Below, piece by piece: positions 55,005-64,000 of a DNA stretch of 64,000 nucleotides. The notes under the pieces are model-generated. The model saw only the letters and a program-made list of their open reading frames with translations, did not search any database and was not told where the DNA came from. Position 1 is the stretch's first letter. Every line of letters starts with the position of its first letter. This stretch comes from Lentinula raphanica (taxonomy: Eukaryota > Basidiomycota > Agaricomycetes > Agaricales > Omphalotaceae). Where the stretch lies: positions 806,001 through 870,000 of the forward strand of contig JANVFP010000006.1 in the NCBI GenBank assembly GCA_027919835.1, given 5' to 3'. The translations under genes and the position numbers were made by a program.

Positions 55005-57359
55005 TCAATTGTCAGATACAGTGTTGAGCATAGACTGCAGCGGCAATTTCGGGCGTTGAATAACTCCTGGTATAGCACCCTCTCTCTCTTTGCCTCCAAC
55101 TAGTGTCGCCACCGGGGTTTCTAGGTGTGGTTCTGTAGAATTGATATTGATCTGCGAAACAGTAGACATCAGCCCAATCCTAGGAGGATCCCAAGACGGA
55201 TGGGTGGTATGGCCGTAGTAGAATGATGCCAGAACACTTGGGAATGAAGTGATTAGGCATAACGTTGCATGAGATGTTTATGCCCACTGACCTTTTCAAG
55301 AATGGGTCCCCAAGGCTCCAACTGTACAAGTATCCTCCAGTCCCTCTAACGGGTGCATCCGTAGGAGCAACGTTGAGATAACACTGTTCCCCGCGTTGAG
55401 AGTCTTCGTCTGTCCAGACCAGATCTTTTGGATCGACAGGAAAGAGTTGACCACCAATTTGGAACGAAAGAATGTGAGGTATAGCGCAAGATGTAGAGGT
55501 AGATTGGTCTTCAGGTTTCTCCTTGCCGTGGTTTTCGATGCTCTCCCGATAGATTGAGTTCTTCATGTATCGTATCACGTCCGGGGGACCGCGGATAAGA
55601 GAACTTCCCTACGCTGGATTAGAAGAGAATGACAAGAGCCTGAGAAAAGCCCACCGTATCAATCAAGCCCGTCATCCCGATATCAGGATCGACCATCGAC
55701 GACCTTGGTAATTTCTGCCCGTCAAGATATACATCATCGATGGGGATCTCCCATGCTATAGGATAATGCTTGAAAAGATGGAATGGTAAGATATGTTATC
55801 GATGTGAATACGTAAGGTCCGGGATGACACGAAGAACAAACCTCATCTTCAGCTTCGGGCCCTCCCTTCAAACCACCGTCCTCGACACCATACCGACGAA
55901 CTTCCGTCCATGTGAGATCACCCTCGCTGACTCCCGGGGGAAGCCACCGATGGTAAGGATGCCAGGATTCCCTTTATCATAATCAATTCGTGGCCCATAG
56001 TTATGATCTTGAGTGAATTGATCATCGTCGCCAGTATTCGTTTCTCTTTGCAAGCTCACACTGAACATGGGTTTGAGTTTCGTACTTGGACTCCGCTCTG
56101 TGTTGTCCGATGAGATTGCGTTAGTCACTATTCTCCAAATCGGTGGCCCAGATATGTTGAATGCAGATAGGAGGAGGGGGGTCCATAACGAAGGGGAAGT
56201 AGATGCAGATTCAACCTCTCTTGGCGAGGAGCTCAACAGGAGATATTCGTTTTCGTCTCGTCGTTGGTGGTTTCGTTGCGTGTCCCGATCTTTGTCAGTC
56301 AAGTTCTCGCCTTGTCGTAGACAGGTATTTACTTCGGAGGGCAGAGAAGAATCTTCAGCATTTGATGGGCGATTCGCATATTTAGACAAGTCGGGAAATG
56401 CTCTCTGCTTCATATATCGCATTGACTCTCTTCGATTCTTGCTAGGAGCACGGCTGATGTAGTTTGCCTCAGGATGTGAATGGAAGGTGGAAATTCTATG
56501 GGCATCAGTATGATTTACATTACTCTGGGAATCAAGTTCAGGATGGTCCTTTTCGAAAGTTTCAAGAAGCAGAATACTAGAAAATTTCAATCTGAGTGCA
56601 GGTGTTAACGAAGTAGAGAGTGAAGTACCTATTGACAGGGAAGCCGAGTCCGAGCAGTCCCACACAACCGGTCTCGAGCACACTAGTATTTGTATCATTG
56701 ATTGCAGCGAATACTTGTGATTCAAGGATGGGTAGGTTCAGTTGGCCGTCTTGCGTCCTGTAGTGATTTGAGCCTGCTTTCCAGCGACTGATCTCTACCG
56801 TGTCATTTCCAATGAAGCCGAAAGCATGTGTCCCAGTGAGCGAGTCTCCGTAGTATAACGAGACGGGATGGGAGTTGGAAGCTTGAGGGTCCACCGAAGG
56901 CGACGAGGTACTTTGCGGGTAGAACCGTAGATTACGATCAAGATCGCTTTCAGATTGCGCCTCGTCCTTCGTTCGGTTGCAATCTGAGGAGATACAAGCA
57001 TCAGAAATGACCCAGAGGTCGGAAGAGCCAGTATCGACGTCGACCGACAATTCTGTTCCACCAATGTTGATCATGATGCTGTATGTGACATCCATGAAAT
57101 CGCTCAATTCGGATTGACCTCCTTCAGCATCTCCATCTCCTCCAGAATCGCCTTCTTTTTGCAAAGTGCGCGTTTGACGCGAACTATAGCGTGTGTTGCG
57201 AGCGTGATAGATCGGAATATGGATCCCTGTGCCTTTATCATCTACCACCTTCCCAGCTTGTAATAGGTCACTCGCGTTTGCGGTAATTGTCGACAAGGCG
57301 AAAGCGACAGCAATTTCGAGGATGATGAACACGAGGCTAGCAGAATAGTGTTCCAACAT
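55005..57359 (-). CDS. Secreted pepsin-type aspartic protease (family A1) with a central insertion
   Basis: Start 57359 gives MLEHYSASLVFIILEIAVAF, then ALSTITANA, a signal peptide (57386 is an alternative ATG). Catalytic motifs: VDVDTGSSDLWV, and GLIDTGSSLIRGPPD, the latter split by an intron between T and G. Other A1 text: VSLYYGDSLTGTHAFGFIGN, GLLGLGFPVNR, NPGILTIGGFP, GTGGYLYSWSLGDPFLK and VLASFYYGHTTHPSWDPPRI, then GLMSTV. Between GLGFP and PMFSVSLQR, where most A1 enzymes have a short loop, lie roughly 150 hydrophilic residues rich in Ser/Arg/Asn. A Ser/Gly/Glu-rich prosegment precedes the first lobe. The end after GLMSTV lacks a GPI signal. Convergent with MSH3. Confidence 0.85.
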
Positions 57360-57537
57360 AACCGGAATGAGGAAAGGAGAACTCATAAGCGCCGACCGGC
57401 CTCGGTTAATCGGAGCGCCTCGAGTCTCTCATATACTCTTCGCAAGAAACTAAACTGCAAGGTCGAACAACAGGAATCACGACCAGCAACCTCAAAATGA
57501 TTCAACAAAATGACGCGGAGACTCGATAGATCAACAT

Positions 57538-60500
57538 TTAAGCTACTTTTTTGCGCTTGTGTTTTTTAATTTCTGTAAGGACATTTTCTCCACCCTCGGA
57601 AATCAATTGCGCTTTTCGTTTAGACGAAGGATTCTTCTGAGGTGCACTTGCAATTTGAACCACCTGTTTGCACATCTGTGCTGTACCCTTGAATCGCTCC
57701 GAAGCAAGTAATAACCCGGTCGCTTTTGACCAGGCGGAGGGTTCCCAGATTGAGGCCACATCCTCTGGCGCTATGTGTCTTGCCTGACGCGCAGCCAACA
57801 ATGCCAACTTCAACAACTCCCTCATCTGGGCTGCACTGAGGACTAGCGCGTGGTCGTTGTTGCATGCTCTGGATATGAGATCAAGAAGGACCAGTCGCAG
57901 CGCCTGCAAAAACTGGGTCACTTCTTCTGGTAGCTGCACAAGGATTAGAAAAGAGATATGCTCGAATGTTGAGGACACTTACATCAGCCGGAGGTTCTGT
58001 TAACAAATCATGTATCAACTGATAAGCCTGAAAGCGCCTGTACATGTTGACAGCCTTCCCAGGGAGTTCGAGGAGATCGTTTCGGAGACCCCACGCAACT
58101 GGCCTCGAGCGTCGAATGAATTGCTGGAAGAAAGACACGTTCAGGAGAGAATTTTTCCGGGTTATAAAGTCAGCTAGAGATTGTCGGTATTGAATAACGA
58201 CATCATCTTGTAGTCCGGTGTTGATCATCAAGTGAGATAGATAGATGCAACATTCACCGAGAATGGATAGATACTCGGGTGAACGCTCCGTTCTGGCGCG
58301 TTTATGGAGTGTTTCAAAAATCGGGACGATTTCTTCTTTGGAGATAGACGACGGAAACTCTTTTGCTTTCCCTATCCGAGACCGGACAATGCCCTGAGCC
58401 TTGTCGGAAAGCTGCTTCTCGTCAGAACTACTTCGAGTGATCAAGTCGACCAGCGGAGTAATGAGGCGAACGACGAAAGAGCTCGAAGGTTGTTTCTTGA
58501 TGAAAATATCCACCAGGTCAAGAACGCGATTTTTGAAATGTGTGGCTTCCCGTTGTGCATCAACGACTATTAATAGATGAAGGTAAGTCCTTTGAAACGA
58601 TTACAATCGTACAAGTGAGCCGCGCGCGTACCTTTGGACGCTTTCTTCTCATTAACCCTTGATCTGAATACCTCAGCAATATGTTCGTCGATGGCCATCA
58701 TCTGATCGTCGTCCATGAACTCTTCCTCGCTCTCGTCGTCGTCCTCATTTGCAGCCTCTATGCCATTCACCGAGAGCGCTTCTAATATCCTCTGACGGAG
58801 CTCCTCGTCAGCTTCTTCGTCATTACTATCCTCCTCTGCCTCACTATGGTTGCCAGCACTTGACAATTCACTAGAGTCTTCCATCTCGTCCTCACTATGA
58901 TTCTCTCCACTCTCACTCCCTTCTTCCTCAATACTCGATTCTTCTGCGGTTGGATCGCGGGTTTCGAGTTGCTACAGTCAGTTCATATCAGCGTGTGATC
59001 TATATGTTCAAGGACATCGCATTCACCGTCAATATGAGTTCTATAGTGCTGCTCTTCACCCGGTCAGAGACAAGGGAGAATACTTGACTTCCTACAGTAC
59101 GCATGTAGGCTGTTGATTTTTCGAGGAATCCGATGATAGTATCAACAATGACATCTATCGGTTCTGGTGGATCGTCATCATCTTCAGAGACGGACGGACG
59201 TCCTTTCTTTTTCTTAATCTTCTCCAGAGCAAACTCCCGCGTAGCTGCTTCGATACATGACTGACGGGAATACATCAGTGTCAGTGAAAGTTCTTGCAGC
59301 TATAACAAACATGGCATACCTCAATAGTGTCTAATGAAACTACTTCTTCCGAGCAAGATTGTTGCACCAAGGACGCGAGCAAGAGAAGCCGCATTCCGCT
59401 TGCTGCTTCCTGTTTCTCACCAGACACCTACTGACGATTGGTGAAAGAAGTCTTCGACGAAGGAGATTGAAACCGACTCTTTTAAGTCTAGCAGCAACAT
59501 CTTTGGCCTTGAGGCGTAGAGCTTCATCTTCTTCGTCTACTTCCGCAATCAACTCAACGTGTTTTGTGTCTTGTTTGAGTTCTTCGATTGTACATAGAAC
59601 TTTGTCCACCCACAACTCTCCATCGGCAGCAGTACCCGCGACTTTGTTTTTTTTGTTCTCTGATACATTGAAGTTAACGGAAAACACAATTTAGATAGAT
59701 GGAATGAACACACCATGTTCAACAGTCATTACATGACTTGTAAGATCTGCTAGGCAGCCGAGGAGTTTGTCCCTGCAAGCTTGGCGAAGCTCGTCCGAGA
59801 ATTGAGGCTTGGGTACTTGGTGCAACTGAATCAAAATTCAATCACCAGTGACCACGACGTGTATGAGGACGAATGACGTACCCCGATGAGATGACTCTTT
59901 TCTGACTTCTTCTTGACAATGAACAGTCCGTTTACCACAAACCAATCCAATACAGATTCAACCCAGTCACCCGTTTTTGATATCGAACCATTGCGGATGA
60001 GAGAAGCCAGTTGGTCGACGATCCATCGTCTACGGGCATTGATCGTATCTATCTCGACTCTGCGCTCAAGTCATAAGGATAAGGATTGTAAGGGTAGAGC
60101 GAATATACTTACTTTGTGTCATTTGCTTGTTTCAAGAGGTAATTGATATATTGCCTAACATCCTCCACATCCATTGCAGATACTATTGATTCAACGGTCT
60201 TTGTCTTGGTGATCTTGTCGAACTGTTGAGAACCATGAGCTCCGGTGAGTTGCAGGATGATGGCGAAGCCTAGTTTCGGATTTCGTTGTACGAACGTCTG
60301 AATTTCTGCCGCCTAAATCATCATAAGAAACATTCATGAAACATGATCAGAAAATGTCTTTTACAGTGCATTTGGCGGCCTTGTGCAGATAACGGTCCTG
60401 CTTCGATAGATGATTGATCCATGTCCGCATGAAATTTTTGGTAAAGAGCATAGGTATCGTGTCTTCAGCAATGAGCGCCAGAGCCTTCTGGAAGACTTGA

Positions 60501-61687
60501 AAGCCCCAATACTTACGCTCCGGGGATGCAGTGGATGAGAAGAGAGACTCTAGAGCATGTTGAACGAAGGCGAATCATAGTGATTTGCTTGCTTGCGACA
60601 TACCATCAACGACGACCCGGAAAAACTCTGGAAAGTGGGTCTTTGCCCCATTGGAGGTATTGAGTAGGCGATCCAGCATGGTATCCCACACATAATGAAG
60701 TTGCGCTTTCCATCCTCCGGCAGCTGCAGTCCTTGGTTCATCTTCCCCGGGTTCACCGTTATGAGAATCCTGTTATAACTTTTCGATCAGATCTTGATAT
60801 TGCCCTCATACTATCCACTGACCTTCAAAATCAAGGCGAGAGTTTGAAGGTTCGCAGTGCCAAGCAAGTCTGGATTTTTGAATGTAGGGGAAACCAAGGA
60901 ACGCCAATCAAGGTTTTCAAATGCGCTCTGTAGCTTGAGTGCTAAAGCGATTTTTTCAGGCGACCAAACTGTGTTTTCCACGAACGCATGTTGAACGGTA
61001 GCAGCTACAGCTTCGTCCTTCCATGAAACCTCAGCAGCTTCGAGAGTGTCAGCTGCTAAGCTTAGTGCCCACCAAGCGCTCTCCCTCAACCATGCCTTCT
61101 TTTCGCCCAGAACAAGCAGCTCCATCAAAATTTGTTCGTATGCAGCGAAAGAGGAAGCCAGAGTAACAGAAGACTGAGAGGTCGGTAACGGTTTTGTCCG
61201 TACTATTAACCCCGACTGGATTATGGCGGTCATACCAAACAGACGGGCAAATAACACATCCCGTTCCTCTTGGCCTGTCATTGAGCCCTGAGATTTTGTA
61301 GCATCCATTATGAGCGTAAATATCTGTGAGGCCGTGACTGTGTCAATTCTGGAGAGTAACTTGTAAAACAATCAACGAAAATGTTTTCTCTAGAGTAACA
61401 GATAGACGTACTTCTGTGAGAGCGACCGAAAAACCAAGTCTGCTGCTTTCCCTAGGACTCGCAAGACCTCTAACGAGACGTCTCACGGAGTAAGATACGT
61501 CTTGTGCGTTGAAGGAGTCCAAAGCATCAGTTTTATCGTCACTTCCTTCATCTTCCTCGCTGGGACTGGGTGCTTCAAATTGTGCTTGAAAGTGTTCCAA
61601 CGACGATATGAGCTTCACAGACGCATCGATACGATCTTTCTTGGAGGCAGAAGAGAGGTGCCAGAACAAGGGTAACGTTGTGGACAT
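57538..61687 (-). CDS. POL5: POL5/MYBBP1A-type nucleolar protein (DNA polymerase phi family)
   Basis: Multi-exon on minus from 61687 (MSTTLPLFWHLSSASKKDRI) to KKHKRKKVA at 57538. Blocks: YSVRRLVRGLASPRESSRLG and FSVALTE; DVLFARLFGMTAIIQSGLI; WLRESAWWALSLAADTLEAA; LLGTANLQTLALILK; an acidic segment EEDSNDEEADEELRQRILEA and SEEEFMDDDQMMAIDEHIAE before VFRSRVNEKKASKG; C-terminal helices and a Lys-rich nuclear/nucleolar tail. This is the conserved DNA-pol-phi layout. Known role: ribosomal RNA production in yeast and a transcription co-regulator in animals, not a replicative polymerase. The upstream frame to 61846 (MSPLEFNARQ) is likely 5' UTR. Confidence 0.85.
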
Positions 61688-62136
61688 TTTTACTGGGAAG
61701 CCGTCCAGAAGCTGCTTGCTTGATCTCAAAAGCAAGGATCCAAAAGTTTTGAGAACACGATCATTGATGGCTGACAAATTTTTGAGATTTTTTTTTGAGA
61801 ATTTTAGCGCCCACTTTTGTCGCGCATTGAATTCGAGAGGCGACAAAAGTCTTCGACCGGTTTCAACTTTCGACTCTCAAGAAGTTAATGGCACGGACCC
61901 GAACCGTCCACGCTCCTTGGCCACCGTTTTGTAAACTACAAGCAGGTGATATTAAAAGTGTCCATATCATGCATTACATTGTAAAGACTAGTACTACTAA
62001 GTAGAATAAAAAATGGTAATCTAACGGGACTACGATAGCGTATAAGAATATCACAGCCTGACGACATTGCAAAACGGTACACAGAGAGTGTTCAGCGTAG
62101 GGAAATGAGCCAATACAAAGCTATGAGGAGCACGAG
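61688..62136. other. POL5 promoter and 3' flank of the next gene
   Basis: No gene recognised. The sequence around 61970-62050 is AT-rich with no repeat seen. Confidence 0.4.
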
Positions 62137-63013
62137 CTAACCGATGTGAATATAATGTCCTTTAACGCCTAGTCTACACTTTTCGCAATCTGAGCGCGGT
62201 CCCATAGCGAACCGGTGCTTGCGTGACGGCGATACGACAGACGCACTCGAAGGGGAATTAGAAATGGACATGGGACTGTCATGAATTGGGGTGAAAGAAC
62301 GAGTGGCTGACGGAAAGCCTATTGGGGTATTCATATCGGGTGTAGGTGGCAGAACATTTATGGATGGAGCTAAATGCTGATAGTGGGGTTGACGATAGCT
62401 GAGATCTGCGGCGAGGGGTGAACAAATGTTGTACGGACATCGGACGGCCGAGAGAAAGAGGTTTGTAATGGAGGCAGTTGCGGTCTACTATACGTCGTAG
62501 GTAGAGGGGCCGTACCGAACGGGTTTTGCTGCAAATTTCTCTATTAATGTGGGCAACGTCGAACGAACAACAAGCTACCCACTGTTTCCTGATCAGTACT
62601 CATTGCATGATCTACAAACGGTGATGTTCCCGCAGCGGCAGGACATAACGGACTGTCAATTGTCAGACTGCCGGCTTGCTGGACCCAGTCTTCAGACGGC
62701 TGTCGACTACTGCCAGCTGAAGATGGAGTATGAAGATGGATAGGTCGAGATGGATGATATTCGTTTTCAGTAGCCAAGGTGAGGCGTTTCTTTGAGCAGA
62801 GGTGAGCAACACAAAAAGGACAATGAACTAGAACGCGGTCACCGATGGTCGACTTGGTGAATTTGTTTCGTCAGGAGAGCGCGCACGTTTCGTAGAAGCG
62901 TAAGAAGGTCGCAGAGAGCTAGAAGGGATTGCATATCGACCTCCATCATGACGGTTTTTGGTGAAGTGGTTGTGGTGAGAAACAAAAGAGCTGAGTAACA
63001 GTTCAAGGAGGAA
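62137..63013 (-). CDS. Uncharacterised Ser/Pro-rich protein with C-terminal DCEKCRLGVKGH motif
   Basis: At least three exons on minus. Exon a (ends near 62848) has RYAIPSSSLRPSYASTKRAR and SPDETNSPSRPS. Exon b (from about 62779) has KRLTLATENEYHPSRPIHLH, then PSSAGSSRQPSEDWVQQAGS. The last part is MNTPIGFPSATRSFTPIHDS through KHRFAMGPRSDCEKCRLGVK to the stop at 62137. The tail MGPR-x-DCEKC-R-x-GVKGH looks like a conserved CxxC knuckle. No ATG was found in frame for the first exon, so the true 5' end (perhaps another small exon) is unresolved. Function unknown. Confidence 0.5.
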
Positions 63014-63249
63014 CAATGATTTTATTCAATTGACCTTGATCACCAAATCATCAGATCATCATTGCCGCGTCTCTTTGACTGTTTTTATAGCTCTCTTCAG
63101 TTCTTGTCGCGTTTGAGAGATGTATCAATTTATTCGTGCCAAATTCGTATACTACTGCTAGGACAAACACATATAGTACAGTATGTATCATTGCGTTTAA
63201 TTCTCTATGATGCGAGGCCGAGATGTATAATCTACTGTCGCCTGGACAT

Positions 63250-64000
63250 TTATCCTTGAACATTTAACCCGCCTCGAGGAAGTCTCGGCTCGCCCTCTTT
63301 GTACGGTTCATTAGTTTCTGCACGAAGCATGTCGTTCAACCAAGCTCCGTTGGGCTGGATTTTGGTCTTCCTTGCACCATACATGACGGCCAAGTACAAC
63401 CAAGCCGCGGCATTACCTGGGAGACGTTCGGATTTGTGGATCAGGAATTAGAATAAAAGCACGTACCAACAGTGCCAACTTCATCCGAGACATGCGTTTT
63501 AGCATAGTCCGACATTTGCTTCCACAGTCCGTCGTCTGTGTAGAGTTCGAGGAGATGTTTTGCCACGGCAGCATTGTCACCAGGCTCTGTCAAATACCCG
63601 CTCTTTCCATGTTCGACTTGGAGAGGAATACCACCAGTTATAGATGCAATGATAGGGATTCCAGCGTGGATAGCCTCGGAAACCTTGACTTCGAAACCTT
63701 CACGGGTCGACAGTTGCAGCGCAATTCTGGCATTTGACATGAGAGCGTTCAGCACTGATGATGATAGCGATTGGTCAGCGTATCTGCTCAACAATCCAAA
63801 CACTAATACACTCACGTTGATCACTAGGAGGCAACCTCATGACAACTATATCCTTGGCATATTCTCTGTACGCATCAGAGTAGATCAGTTGGATGACTTG
63901 ATCATAGATGAGACTGGCATCGGGATCATCCACGGCACCGTGACCACAAATCAGTAATTGCGGGATGTCATCTTCATTGGTGGACTTGGTAGCGTAAAGT
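63250..64000 (-). CDS. Trehalose phosphorylase (GT4), C-terminal part; gene runs off the window
   Basis: Minus strand, entering at 64000. Exon to about 63817 (LLICGHGAVDDPDASLIYDQ, KDIVVMRLPPSDQ), next exon (LNALMSNARIALQLSTREGF, EVKVSEAIHAGIPIIASITG, GIPLQVEHGKSGYLTEPGDN, MSDYAKTHVSDEVGTVG), last exon (NAAAWLYLAVMYGARKTKIQ, GAWLNDMLRAETNEPYKEGE, PRLPRGGLNVQG, stop 63250-63252). The GT4 donor-site E-x7-E is in EGFEVKVSEA. The C-terminus closely matches fungal trehalose phosphorylase / ccg-9-type proteins. Known reaction: reversible trehalose + phosphate to glucose 1-phosphate + glucose. The N-terminal two thirds lies outside the window. Confidence 0.82.

Noticed and set aside
1..64000. CRISPR arrays, operons, riboswitches, bacterial insertion sequences
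   Set aside because: Spliceosomal introns throughout show a eukaryotic genome. The regular repeats seen are the 248-bp array, microsatellites and transposon ends, none with CRISPR repeat-spacer form.

Overview
The window is nuclear DNA of a filamentous basidiomycete, most likely an Agaricomycete (mushroom). The evidence is the many short spliceosomal introns (about 50-170 nt), a FunK1-type fungal kinase, a DUF6593-like protein, a GT4 trehalose phosphorylase and a gene-dense housekeeping right half. There is no sign of bacterial or organellar DNA.

Left part (1-25.9 kb): eight members (A-H) of one lineage-restricted protein family. A, B and C lie in tandem on +. D and E are on -, F and G on +, H on -. 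Every member has the same plan: an N-terminal hydrophobic leader, a variable Pro/Ser/Thr-rich stretch, a single internal hydrophobic segment, a dibasic site usually followed by Gly, a Cys-x-Cys motif at the end of exon 1 in most members, one phase-0 intron, and a small second exon ending in a KHTKRE-type basic tail. I do not recognise the family. Each copy has a palindromic CGG-N5-CCG-like element 55-185 bp before its start codon, and the nonamer TGAGCGATT recurs in the same flanks. Placed between family members are a 248-bp tandem array of tRNA-like units, a degraded F-box-like region, a DDB1 homologue with large low-complexity insertions (-) and the FunK1 kinase (+).

Middle part (25.9-42.1 kb): ordinary nuclear genes. 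These are a Bre2/Ash2-type COMPASS subunit, a small unknown gene, TAF7 and a UBE2L3-like E2 sharing an 84-bp divergent promoter, an unknown 403-aa protein, a roughly 1,520-aa Ser/Pro-rich protein in eight exons, and a DUF6593-like gene. A 3.1-kb AT-rich element with 27-bp terminal inverted repeats and TA target duplication (42457-45585) separates this from the right part.

Right part (45.9-64 kb): a BTB/POZ protein divergent from an N-terminal glutamine amidohydrolase (NTAQ1), a small unknown gene, ATP12 divergent from MSH3, a secreted pepsin-type aspartic protease, POL5/MYBBP1A, an unknown protein with a CxxC tail, and the 3' end of trehalose phosphorylase running off the window.

All gene models are built by eye from reading frame, GT/GC-AG borders and family resemblance. 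Exon edges given to the base are the ones I could phase. The most unusual content is the eight-gene family with its shared promoter element.
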